In this document: piece after piece, positions 1 through 7,266 of the stretch
How positions within the stretch are numbered: the first letter of the stretch is position 1
Layout: the number at the start of each line of letters is the position of its first letter
DNA from: Exiguobacterium mexicanum
Lineage (GTDB): Bacteria; Bacillota; Bacilli; Exiguobacteriales; Exiguobacteriaceae
Reading direction: 5' to 3'
Assembly: GCF_005960665.1 (NCBI RefSeq)
Contig: NZ_CP040676.1
Location: 1,994,501 to 2,058,500 of the forward strand
DNA length: 64,000 nt
The notes under the pieces: generated by a model
The model's input: only the letters and a program-made list of their open reading frames with translations
The model's database searches: none
What the model was told of the DNA's origin: nothing
Program-made: the position numbers and the translations under genes

Positions 1-158
1 CGCCAATCGGGGCGAAAAAACGGTTTCCTGTCTTCTTGCATGATAGTGCCAGACAAAAAGATACGATCATCATCTCGGCCGGCAAGCGCGGCTACCAACT
101 CGAACTCACACCGACCGATTTGCTCCGGTTCACGGACGGTCACTGGTTCACTCAATGA
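1..158 (+). CDS. YbaK/EbsC-type aminoacyl-tRNA deacylase, C-terminal part
   Basis: The gene enters from the left edge and is read in the frame whose first full codon begins at base 3; it stops at TGA 156-158. About 51 residues are visible. They contain VFLHDSARQK, then IIISAGKRGYQLELTP, then DLLRFT, which match the last strands and helix of the YbaK/EbsC family. Family members hydrolyse misacylated tRNAs such as Cys- or Ala-tRNA(Pro) in the cytoplasm. The gap to pssA is short (about 25 bp), so the two may be cotranscribed. The catalytic lysine region lies outside the window, so substrate specificity cannot be judged. Confidence 0.75.
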   Translation, partial: PIGAKKRFPVFLHDSARQKDTIIISAGKRGYQLELTPTDLLRFTDGHWFTQ

Positions 159-182
159 CAAAGAAAGATGGAGGCAATATCT

Positions 183-881
183 ATGTGGAAAGAACGAATC
201 CGCTCATGGATTCCTAACTCGTTTACGTTCGGCAACTTGTTCTGCGGCGTCTTGGCGATCGTTTATGCGGCGCGCGGTGACTTCTCGAACGCGACGCTAC
301 TCATCATCATCGCCATGATGCTCGACAGTTTGGATGGACGGCTGGCCCGTATGCTCGGCGTGGCCGGTGATTTTGGAAAAGAACTCGACTCGCTCGCCGA
401 TGTCGTCACGTTCGGGGTCGCCCCGGCGCTTCTCGCCTACTATACGTTTTTCATCGATTACGGCAACTACGGTCTCTTCTTCGCCGCCTTGTTCCCGTTG
501 TTCGGTGCTTACCGCTTGGCCCGCTTCAACTTGTCGGCGACGAACGTCACGGCCAGTTACTTCTCGGGTGTCCCGATCACCGCGGCCGGTGGCTTGCTCG
601 CCGTCGTGACGACGGTCGGGGACCAGATCAACGAGTTGCTCACCCCGATCTTCTTCACGGGTCTCGCTCTGCTCATGGTCAGCCGTGTCCGCATCCCGAG
701 CTTTAAAGACGTGCCGCTCCCGCGCCACTCGTTCATCATCACGGTCAGCCTCATCTACTTGACGTACATGATTTTTGCCCGGTGGAAAGAATGGCCATCG
801 TTCTGGTTCATCGCCGTCACGTTCTATGTCTTATTCATCGCTTTCTCGTTCGTCAAAAAACGAAAACGGATGGCGAATTGA
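183..881 (+). CDS. pssA: CDP-diacylglycerol--serine O-phosphatidyltransferase
   Basis: Makes phosphatidylserine from CDP-diacylglycerol and serine in the cytoplasmic membrane, the first step to phosphatidylethanolamine. The 232-residue protein has the full CDP-alcohol phosphotransferase signature D51-G52-x2-A55-R56-x8-G65-x3-D69-x3-D73, followed by several hydrophobic helices and a basic C-terminus. An in-frame ATG at 168 exists, but GGAGG at 170-174 sits 8 bases before the ATG at 183, so 183 is preferred. A terminator follows at 884-910. Length is close to that of Bacillus PssA. Identity to the serine enzyme rather than the glycerophosphate enzyme (PgsA) rests on overall resemblance. Confidence 0.85.
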   Translation: MWKERIRSWIPNSFTFGNLFCGVLAIVYAARGDFSNATLLIIIAMMLDSLDGRLARMLGVAGDFGKELDSLADVVTFGVAPALLAYYTFFIDYGNYGLFFAALFPLFGAYRLARFNLSATNVTASYFSGVPITAAGGLLAVVTTVGDQINELLTPIFFTGLALLMVSRVRIPSFKDVPLPRHSFIITVSLIYLTYMIFARWKEWPSFWFIAVTFYVLFIAFSFVKKRKRMAN

Positions 882-883
882 CG

Positions 884-910
884 GGTCCCTCTCGAGGGAC
901 TCTTTTTTTT
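884..910 (+). terminator. Rho-independent terminator after pssA
   Basis: A 7-bp GTCCCTC/GAGGGAC stem with a tiny loop is followed by a long T run, 3 bases after the pssA stop codon. Confidence 0.85.
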
Positions 911-969
911 GCATGCATTTATTAGACGCAAGCCGCAAACCTCTCTAGAATGAGAATAGAGGTGATGAA

Positions 970-1722
970 ATGAAAGTGTATCCATGGATTTGGAAATGGT
1001 TTTTGGTTTGGTATGTCGTCGGGGTCGTCCTCGTCGGCTTTGATTTGTTGCCGAGTTGGCTCGAATGGGCAAACCCGGTCTTCTTATGGCTCGCCGGTCT
1101 CATCGGCGGTTGGGTGATTGCGGACGGCGTCCGCCACGCCCGCCTGATCGTCCCGTTCATCTTCTTCGGTTCAATCGCTGTCGAGACGCTCGGTGTCAAA
1201 ACCGGGTTCCCGTTCAGTGAGTACATCTACGCGGAGGCGTTCGGTCCGACCGTGTTCGGTGTACCGGTCACGATCGGGGCAGCTTGGCTCGCCGTCATCG
1301 GCTCGAGTTTTGCCGTCGCCCGCTTGTTCTCGTTCAAGAACCGGACGCTCTGGCTCGTCCCGTTCCTCGCCGTTTGGCTCGATATGGCGATTGACCCGGT
1401 CGCAGCAAACGTGAAAGGCTACTGGGAATGGGCCAATGACGGTCTGTATTATGATATCCCGACGCAGAATTTCGTCGGTTGGTTCGGACTGTCGCTCATT
1501 TTCTCTTGGTTGCTCGACCGGTTTGAAGTCGAAGCCGAGCCGATGTTACTCGGACACGGACGTTATTTGTTCGTCATGCTGCACGCCCTGTTCGGTGTCA
1601 CGGCCGTCAACGCCGGTCTTTACGGCATCGGCGTACTCAGCGTTGTCACAGCCGCAGGCCTCATCTTGATAGAACGGAGGAGCCGACATGATCGAAGCGA
1701 GCAAAAAGAAATGGTTCAATAA
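970..1722 (+). CDS. CruF-like carotenoid biosynthesis integral membrane protein
   Basis: A 250-residue polytopic membrane protein with about seven hydrophobic segments. It contains the conserved stretch IAVETLGVKTGFPFSEYIY and later DMAIDPVAANVKGYWEW, both typical of the CruF/DUF422 carotenoid family (bisanhydrobacterioruberin hydratase and gamma-carotene 1',2'-hydratase relatives). AGAGGTG lies 6 bases before ATG. It is the first gene of a tight four-gene carotenoid operon and overlaps the next start by 35 bases. Known family members add water across a terminal psi-end double bond. What the protein does on a C30 backbone is inference. Confidence 0.75.
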   Translation: MKVYPWIWKWFLVWYVVGVVLVGFDLLPSWLEWANPVFLWLAGLIGGWVIADGVRHARLIVPFIFFGSIAVETLGVKTGFPFSEYIYAEAFGPTVFGVPVTIGAAWLAVIGSSFAVARLFSFKNRTLWLVPFLAVWLDMAIDPVAANVKGYWEWANDGLYYDIPTQNFVGWFGLSLIFSWLLDRFEVEAEPMLLGHGRYLFVMLHALFGVTAVNAGLYGIGVLSVVTAAGLILIERRSRHDRSEQKEMVQ

Positions 1723-2383
1723 TTTGTTCTCGACGTTCGTCAAAGAACGTCAAATCCGTCCGTTTTTCCATACGATCCACGTCCGGGCCGATGACGTGCC
1801 GACACCAGGATTGTTTTTGAGCACACATAGCTCGTGGTGGGACGGGATGATTTTGCTCATGTTGAATGAATACTATTTGCGTCATGACGTTCACGTCTTG
1901 ATGGATGAGGATGGGTTGCGCCGCTTCCCGTTCTTCCGTCACTTGGGCGCGTTCTCCATCAAAAAAGGCAAACTGTCGGATGTGCGCGCCTCGCTCGACT
2001 ACGCCAATCGGCTCTTACTTGCAGGCAAGTCCGTCTGGGTGTTCCCACAAGGACGCGAGTATCCACAAGAGCATCGTCCGCTCGAGATTGGCTCAGGTGT
2101 GACGATGCTGCTCCACCAGCCGGAAGTCCGGCTATGCGCCATCTATTATACGTTCGCGTCGCACGCCGCTCCGCTCGTCTACGTGCGCTTCCGCAACCAT
2201 ACGGTCGTCTCCGAGACGCGGCGGCTTCAAAAACAAGAGCTCGCCGAAGCACTCGAACGCCTTTATGACGATACGCGCGATGATGTAATCAAGCAGTCCG
2301 ACCGCTATATCGCCTTGTTCCCACCGAAGCGCAGTTTGGCAGATTGGACGGAGCACTTGCTCCAAATCGGAAGAGGCCGCTGA
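1688..2383 (+). CDS. PlsC-like acyltransferase, probably acylating the glycosylated carotenoid
   Basis: A 231-residue lysophospholipid-acyltransferase fold with the catalytic H-x4-D motif at HSSWWD (about residue 39) and a downstream PQGRE block corresponding to the acceptor-binding motif. Starts at ATG 1688 after GGAGGAG. It starts inside the end of the CruF-like gene and its TGA shares bases with the next ATG (TGATG), so translation is probably coupled. In Planococcus and Bacillus C30 pigment clusters a similar acyltransferase puts the fatty acid on the glucosyl carotenoid; S. aureus uses an unrelated CrtO for that step. The role is inferred from context. Confidence 0.75.
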   Translation: MIEASKKKWFNNLFSTFVKERQIRPFFHTIHVRADDVPTPGLFLSTHSSWWDGMILLMLNEYYLRHDVHVLMDEDGLRRFPFFRHLGAFSIKKGKLSDVRASLDYANRLLLAGKSVWVFPQGREYPQEHRPLEIGSGVTMLLHQPEVRLCAIYYTFASHAAPLVYVRFRNHTVVSETRRLQKQELAEALERLYDDTRDDVIKQSDRYIALFPPKRSLADWTEHLLQIGRGR

Positions 2384-3450
2384 TGGTGATTTTGTCGCTT
2401 ACATTTTTGATGCTGCTGTTCACGTTGGTCAACTTGCTATTCCTCCGTCCGCTCACCGCACCCATCCCAGCTCCTCCGACCGCGGTGTGCATCCCACTGC
2501 GGAACGAGGAACGGAACGTGCCAAAACTCATCACGAGTTTGAAGGCCGCCTTGACGGATGAAAGCCACGTCTATTTATACGAGGACCGGTCCGAGGATGC
2601 TACATACGAGGCACTCGTCCGGGAAATCGCGGACGATGCCCGCTTCACCATTTTCCGTGGTGTGCCGCTCCCGGAAGGTTGGGCCGGCAAAGTCCACGCG
2701 TGTCACCAGCTGGCGACCCGGACGACCGAACCGTACGTGTTGTTCCTCGATGCCGACGTGACGATCGACCCGACGTTCATCGGGCGACTGCACGGCACAC
2801 TCGCCCGTGAAGGGGCGGTCTTCTTGTCAGGTTTTCCTCGTTTCCCGACACCAACGTGGCTCGGGAAACTGTTGATTCCGATGCAACACGTCTTGATCGC
2901 CCAACATTTGCCGTTGTTTTGGCGAAAGGTGCGTCATCCCGCCTTCGCCGCCGCCAACGGAATGAACGTGCTCGTGGAACGGAAAAGTTATGACGACGTC
3001 GGTGGACACGCCTCGATCCACAATTCATTGATCGATGATATCGATCTGTGCCGTGAGTTCAAGCGACGCAAAAAAGTCACGTCGCTCGTCAACGTCTCGC
3101 CTTACATCACATGTGACATGTATGCGACGAATGAAGAAGTGTGGAACGGGTTTTCAAAAAACGTATTCAAGGGAATGAATGAAGCAGTGGGCATCGCCCT
3201 TTATTTCTTCTTATACTACGGCACCCAGCTGTCTGCTTTCATCGCACTCCTCGTCCGCATGGACTGGATCTCGTTCTTGGCGTGCGTGTTCGTCTTGCTC
3301 GCTCGACTGGCGATCGACGTCAAATCGGGAGGACGCCACTTTTGGCTCCATCCGTTCAGCCTCATCGCCTACTTGTTGCTCCTCGCGAGCGCGGTCGTGC
3401 GCAAATGGCGACGAAAGCCGATTTCATGGAAAGGCCGGACGTATCAATAA
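2383..3450 (+). CDS. crtQ: Family 2 glycosyltransferase, CrtQ-like
   Basis: A GT-A glycosyltransferase of 355 residues, expected to glucosylate diaponeurosporenoic acid or a related C30 carboxylate. There is an N-terminal membrane segment, then the nucleotide-sugar region (PLRNEERNV), a DXD-like LFLDADV, and the acceptor-side block DDIDLCREFKRR, followed by C-terminal membrane helices. The longest frame opens at 2344, but the ATG at 2383 overlaps the previous stop as TGATG and is preceded by GAAGAGG, so it is used here. It sits between the acyltransferase and the CrtP-like oxidase, which matches the order of late staphyloxanthin-type steps. Confidence 0.8.
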   Translation: MVILSLTFLMLLFTLVNLLFLRPLTAPIPAPPTAVCIPLRNEERNVPKLITSLKAALTDESHVYLYEDRSEDATYEALVREIADDARFTIFRGVPLPEGWAGKVHACHQLATRTTEPYVLFLDADVTIDPTFIGRLHGTLAREGAVFLSGFPRFPTPTWLGKLLIPMQHVLIAQHLPLFWRKVRHPAFAAANGMNVLVERKSYDDVGGHASIHNSLIDDIDLCREFKRRKKVTSLVNVSPYITCDMYATNEEVWNGFSKNVFKGMNEAVGIALYFFLYYGTQLSAFIALLVRMDWISFLACVFVLLARLAIDVKSGGRHFWLHPFSLIAYLLLLASAVVRKWRRKPISWKGRTYQ

Positions 3451-3469
3451 TCTCGCTAGGAGGCACAAC

Positions 3470-4936
3470 ATGAAACATATCGCTATTATCGGGGCCGGGC
3501 TCGGCGGCTTGAGCGCCGCCGTCACCCTTGCCGCCCGCGGTTACGACGTGACCGTCATTGAAAAGAATGAACACGTCGGCGGAAAGCTCATGCCGATCAT
3601 CACCGATGGACACCGGTTCGACTTCGGGCCGAATACGATTACGATGCCGGACGTGTTCCGCTCCGTCATTCGCAACAGCGGGGCCAACCCGGATGACTAT
3701 TTTGAGCTCGTCAAACTTGAGTCGCACACGGTCAATCATTTCTCTGACGGTTCGACGTTCACGTTTCATTCAGACCGCGAGAAAATGGAAGCCGAGGTAC
3801 GCCGTCTGACCGGCGATAAGGCCGACAAGAATCAATTGACCGACTACTTAGACGAGGCGGAGAAGTTGTTTGAAATCGCCAATAACCGGTTCTTCACACG
3901 GATGGATTCAAAAATCGATACCGGCCTTTGGGCTGACATGATGAAAGTGCATCCGCTCAAGAGCCTTCATGCGCTCCATAAGAAGTATTTTAAAGACCCA
4001 CGCATCATCCAGGCGCTCGACCGCTATGCGACATATATCGGCAGCAGTCCGTACGTCACACCCGGCACGTTCGCGCTCATCTCGCACCTGGAGCTGAATG
4101 ATGGCGTCTATTTCGCCAAAGGTGGGAACTGGACGATCGCGAAAGGCTTCGCCAAACGGGCGAGCGAGCTTGGCGTCGAGTTCCGGCTCGGTCATGAAGT
4201 CACAAAAATCGAAGTGACGAACGGAAAAGCGCATGCGGTCGTCATCGACCATGAAGAAGTCATGTCTTGTGACGCCGTCTTATTGAACGGAGAACTGCTC
4301 ACGCAGTATCCGCGACTCGTCGATGCTTCTGACCGTCCGTCGTTCCCGGTACCGACGCGTGACACGATTGAACCATCGGTGTCCGCTTTCGTCATCATGG
4401 TCGGCTTGAACAAGCGGTTGAACTTGGCGCATCATAACGTCTACTTCTCAGACGACTACGAAGCGGAATTCCGGGCGCTGTTCGACGAGGAACGGTATGC
4501 CGATGAGCCGACGATTTACATCTCGAACTCGGCCCATACCGACCCTTCGATGGGAGAAGCTGGCGACAACTTGTTCATCCTCGTCAATGCGCCGGCCCAT
4601 ATGACCGACATCGATGCCGAGACGTATGAACATTTGATTCGCCGACGCCTCCGGAAATTCGGCGTTGAATGGGAAGATCGCGATGTCGTCTTCCATCGCC
4701 GTGTCACCCCGCTCGACTTGACGCGTGATTTTTACGCATATTACGGGGCACTCTATGGGACATCGGCCAACTCGAAAAAAGGAGCGTTCTTCCGACCTTC
4801 CGCTCGTTCGGAAGATGTGTCCAACATTTGGTTCGCCGGAGGCTCGACCCACCCTGGCGGCGGTAGCCCGATGGTGACGCTTTCAGGACAATTTGCGGCC
4901 CGGTCGATGTTAGAGGACATACCTCTGACAATTTGA
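3470..4936 (+). CDS. crtP: CrtP-like carotenoid oxidase (diaponeurosporene oxidase family)
   Basis: A 488-residue FAD-dependent amine-oxidase/phytoene-desaturase-type flavoenzyme. The Rossmann motif GAGLGGLSAA is at the N-terminus, and the C-terminal flavin motif GGSTHPGGGSPMVTLSG is intact. Blocks such as HHNVYFSDDY and GALYGT resemble S. aureus CrtP (terminal methyl oxidation) more than CrtN. The start at ATG 3470 follows AGGAGGC; the open frame extends upstream to 3179 but has no ribosome site there. It is the last gene of the rightward operon and has no hairpin immediately after its stop; the next structured region begins about 100 bases later. The CrtP assignment is by residue pattern and could also be CrtNb in other nomenclatures. 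Confidence 0.8.
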   Translation: MKHIAIIGAGLGGLSAAVTLAARGYDVTVIEKNEHVGGKLMPIITDGHRFDFGPNTITMPDVFRSVIRNSGANPDDYFELVKLESHTVNHFSDGSTFTFHSDREKMEAEVRRLTGDKADKNQLTDYLDEAEKLFEIANNRFFTRMDSKIDTGLWADMMKVHPLKSLHALHKKYFKDPRIIQALDRYATYIGSSPYVTPGTFALISHLELNDGVYFAKGGNWTIAKGFAKRASELGVEFRLGHEVTKIEVTNGKAHAVVIDHEEVMSCDAVLLNGELLTQYPRLVDASDRPSFPVPTRDTIEPSVSAFVIMVGLNKRLNLAHHNVYFSDDYEAEFRALFDEERYADEPTIYISNSAHTDPSMGEAGDNLFILVNAPAHMTDIDAETYEHLIRRRLRKFGVEWEDRDVVFHRRVTPLDLTRDFYAYYGALYGTSANSKKGAFFRPSARSEDVSNIWFAGGSTHPGGGSPMVTLSGQFAARSMLEDIPLTI

Positions 4937-4963
4937 ACATTTTGTGAACAGAAGATTCGACAC

Positions 4964-4992
4964 TTGTCGACACGGGACAGACGTGATAATAT
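4964..4992 (+). promoter_or_regulatory. Candidate sigma-A promoter for the C-loop RNA
   Basis: TTGTCG at 4964-4969 and TAATAT at 4987-4992 are separated by exactly 17 bases, each 4/6 to consensus. The predicted start near 4999 lies about 40 bases before the first C-loop hairpin. No experimental support. Confidence 0.4.
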
Positions 4993-4998
4993 CATATT

Positions 4999-5324
4999 CG
5001 AGTTCAAGCAGTTTTGTAACGTTTGTTACACCTGTAGCGATCGAATGGCTTCCCCGAGCCTATCGCGTTTTGAACTTGTCACACCCGAGAAAAAAGTGAT
5101 GAGCGAGTTTCCCCACTCGTATCTCGCAGCTGGAACAGCATGCATCTGATGTTCCCCCTTAGTCCATCAAGCATCCTGCTTCAGCGAAGATGCCCCATCG
5201 TTTCATTCCCTATGAAACGAGGCACATCTTTAGGGTTCATCACGTCCGATTCGTTCGTTTCCCCGATGAACGAATCACACAACGCTTACACCACTTTTGG
5301 TCCCCCGCCAAAAGTGGTTTTTTT
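4999..5324 (+). ncRNA. Putative multi-hairpin small RNA with C-rich (UCCCC) loops
   Basis: This 402-base gap after crtP has no convincing reading frame but a remarkable fold on the plus strand. Hairpins: 5037-5066 (loop TCCCCG), 5104-5119 (loop TTCCCC), 5148-5168 (loop starting TTCCCCC), 5198-5220 (9-bp stem, loop TCCCT), 5248-5276 (9-bp stem, loop GTTTCCCCGAT) and 5291-5317 (10-bp stem, loop TCCCCCG). The last is followed by seven Ts, making a classic terminator. Every apical loop presents C3-C5, complementary to Shine-Dalgarno sequences. Known firmicute regulators of this style are Listeria LhrC and the staphylococcal/Bacillus RsaE-RoxS RNAs, which use UCCC loops to block ribosome sites. 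A plain GTAAC/GTTAC hairpin lies at 5016-5029. Function is inference; the structure is seen directly. Confidence 0.6.
5291..5324 (+). terminator. Rho-independent terminator of the C-loop RNA
   Basis: Perfect 10-bp CCACTTTTGG/CCAAAAGTGG stem, loop TCCCCCG, then seven Ts. It ends 16 bases before the IS30 element begins. Confidence 0.85.
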
Positions 5325-5338
5325 GTGCAGACGGTTTG

Positions 5339-6274
5339 TCAAATTAAGCGCAACACTTCCTCCGCGAAGGCCTCGTGTGCGGTCTTCCAGCCGAGACATT
5401 TCCTCGGCCGCCCGTTGATCTTGGCGAGCGCGTCCACGATCTCTCCCTGGCCGACCGTCGCGAAGTCCGATCCTTTCGGGAAGAACTCGCGCAGGAGGCC
5501 GTTGGCGTTCTCGTTGCTGCCGCGCTGCCAGGACGAGTACGGGTCGGCGAAGTACATCGGCACGCCGAGCGATGCCCGGACGCGCTCGTGACAGCTGAAC
5601 TCCTTGCCCCGGTCCGTCGTCGCCGTCCTGAACGTGCCCGCCGGGAAGGCGGCGTGGACCGTGTGGATCGCTTCCTCCATCGAGGCCGCGCTACGGTCCG
5701 TGATCGGCAGCGCGAGGTAGAACCGGCTCTTGCGCTCGACGAACGTGGCGACGCAGGCCTTCGATTTCCCGCGCCCGGAGACGACGGTGTCGAGCTCCCA
5801 GTGCCCGAACGTTTGGCGCCCCCTGACCTCCGAAGGCCGTTTCGAGATGGACAGCCCGACATTGAATCGCCCGCGTGTCTCCACCGGTTTCCGGCGCTTG
5901 CCCTTCTGACGGAGCACGGTCGTCGGCACGTCGATCAAACCCACATAGATCCATCGATAGATGGTCGAGAAGGCGATCCTGCCGCTGAAGAGCCGCCCCA
6001 CGATCTGTTCCGGGGACCAGGTCGCCCGCAGTTTCTCGATGATCGTCAGACGCATCATGTCGTCGAGCTTCGTCTTGGCGCCGCAGTTCGCTTTCGCCCT
6101 CACGTAGCGTTCCTGTGCACGGTCCGACTTGTACCCGGGGTTCCGTCTGATCTCCCGCGAGACGGTCGAGGGCTGTCGCCCGAGCCGTCTCGCGATGGAC
6201 CGTACGGACATCCCGAGCTCCAGATAGGTCTCTATTTTCACGCGTTCGGCTGTGGTAAGATGGGTGTAGCTCAT
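5339..6274 (-). CDS. IS30-family DDE transposase
   Basis: A 311-residue transposase. The N-terminal helix-turn-helix region (MSYTHLTTAERVKIETYLE, then SVRSIARRLGRQPSTVSREIRRN) is the classic IS30 signature. The integrase core follows, with WELDTVVS for the first acidic residue, TTDRGKEF for the second, and SSWQRGSNENANGLLREFFPKG for the catalytic glutamate. The ATG at 6274 has GGAGG upstream; a longer frame to 6367 would run to the inverted repeat and is not used. The stop codon TGA uses one base of the inverted repeat and two bases of host flank, so the terminator codon may have been supplied by the insertion site. Confidence 0.9.
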   Translation of the reverse strand: MSYTHLTTAERVKIETYLELGMSVRSIARRLGRQPSTVSREIRRNPGYKSDRAQERYVRAKANCGAKTKLDDMMRLTIIEKLRATWSPEQIVGRLFSGRIAFSTIYRWIYVGLIDVPTTVLRQKGKRRKPVETRGRFNVGLSISKRPSEVRGRQTFGHWELDTVVSGRGKSKACVATFVERKSRFYLALPITDRSAASMEEAIHTVHAAFPAGTFRTATTDRGKEFSCHERVRASLGVPMYFADPYSSWQRGSNENANGLLREFFPKGSDFATVGQGEIVDALAKINGRPRKCLGWKTAHEAFAEEVLRLI

Positions 6275-6374
6275 AGCGATTCCTCCGTCTGAATGTTTGT
6301 GTGGTAACTTCATTCTACACGAGGCCGTCGCTATGGGCTTTTTTGCGTTCACGTTCAGGTGTTGCACTTAATTT
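5341..6374 (-). mobile_element. IS30-family insertion sequence
   Basis: A 1034-base element bounded by inverted repeats of 16 bases (5341-5356 and 6359-6374) that match at 15 of 16 positions, enclosing a single intact transposase gene. No convincing target duplication is visible at the flanks (GTC on the left, TAT on the right). It has inserted between the terminator of the putative small RNA and the terminator after crtM, so it breaks no gene. Its base composition is visibly richer in GC than that of the flanking genes, which suggests recent arrival from elsewhere. Confidence 0.85.
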
Positions 6375-6391
6375 TATAATTCATCGTGCAC

Positions 6392-6421
6392 AAAAAAGGC
6401 AGCCGTTTTGCGACGGCTGCC
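6392..6421 (-). terminator. Terminator after crtM
   Basis: On the minus strand, a 9-bp GGCAGCCGT/ACGGCTGCC stem followed by six Ts, just past the crtM stop. Confidence 0.85.
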
Positions 6422-6426
6422 TGATT

Positions 6427-7266
6427 TTATAACTTGGCCAACAGTTTCCCTTTTTGAATCGTCGAGACAAACGCCCGCTTCGTGAAGACGTCGTGCCCAT
6501 TCTGCCGGGCCGCGTCCAAGATGCCTTCATAGAGCAATCCCGCCGCACTGACCGGCTTCCGGCTCGTCGCAGGATATAAGTGATGGGTCTCCCGGGCCCG
6601 AGCGTATAGGTGTTCGGCCCGGCGCGCCATCGTCTCCCAGACGTCGATGAACGCCGGGGTCACTTGCCGCGCGAACAAATCGGCTTCCGCGACACCGAAC
6701 TCGGCGAGCAACGATTGTGGGACATAAATCCGATCTCGATCGAGGTCTTCCCCGACGTCACGCAAAATATTCGTCAACTGCATCGCGATGCCTAAGTCGA
6801 TCGCACCTTGTTTCAACTGGTGCCGTCCCGTCGCATCCACGTCCGGAGCGAGGATCGGCAACAGCATCAAACCGACGGTGCTGGCCGCATAGTAACTATA
6901 TTGCTCCGTCTCCTCGAGCGTCGCGTAGCGCGTTTTATGTAAGTCCCACTTCATGCCTTCAGCCAATTCAAAGAACGGTTCGACGTCCATGTCGTACCGT
7001 CCCCAAACGTCACGCAACGCCACCCAGAGCGCATCGGTCAGATGTTCACCGGCCAAGAAGCGATCGAACTCGGTCAAAAAGTCCGTCAAGCTCTCTTCAG
7101 GACGGTCGGATTCATCGACCGCGTCATCGAGCGTCCGACAAAACGCATAGACCGCGGCCACGGCCTGACGGTCTGGTTTGGAGAGCAAAGAAAAGGCCCG
7201 ATAAAACGTGAGCGAGCCTTTTTTCATTACGTCTTCACAGTGACGATACGCTTCTTGTGTCGTCAT
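6427..7266 (-). CDS. crtM: Dehydrosqualene (diapophytoene) synthase
   Basis: Condenses two farnesyl diphosphates head to head into the C30 carotenoid precursor. The 279-residue protein has both aspartate-rich motifs of squalene/phytoene synthases: DDAVD at residues 47-51 and DVGED at 170-174, plus the FCRTLDD context. The N-terminus (YRHCEDVMKKGSLTFYRAF) aligns in style with S. aureus CrtM, supporting the start at 7266 rather than the internal ATG at 7227. It overlaps the 3' end of the upstream desaturase gene by 32 bases, so it is the last gene of a leftward crtN-crtN2-crtM operon. The C30 rather than C40 substrate is inferred from the CrtN/CrtP partners. Confidence 0.88.
   Translation of the reverse strand: MTTQEAYRHCEDVMKKGSLTFYRAFSLLSKPDRQAVAAVYAFCRTLDDAVDESDRPEESLTDFLTEFDRFLAGEHLTDALWVALRDVWGRYDMDVEPFFELAEGMKWDLHKTRYATLEETEQYSYYAASTVGLMLLPILAPDVDATGRHQLKQGAIDLGIAMQLTNILRDVGEDLDRDRIYVPQSLLAEFGVAEADLFARQVTPAFIDVWETMARRAEHLYARARETHHLYPATSRKPVSAAGLLYEGILDAARQNGHDVFTKRAFVSTIQKGKLLAKL

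Noticed and set aside
5160-5345. CRISPR-like array suggested by repeated TTCCCC blocks
   Set aside because: The shared blocks are only 4-6 bases inside loops, with differing stems and irregular spacing; no 25-35 base direct repeat.
4964-5418. Open frames of 60-90 codons across the C-loop RNA region
   Set aside because: Frames lack ribosome sites and run through stems and the terminator. Hairpin structure explains the sequence better than coding.
5375-6292. A 305-codon frame on the plus strand opposite the IS30 transposase
   Set aside because: It is the antisense shadow of the transposase, with no ribosome site and low-complexity Arg/Glu content.
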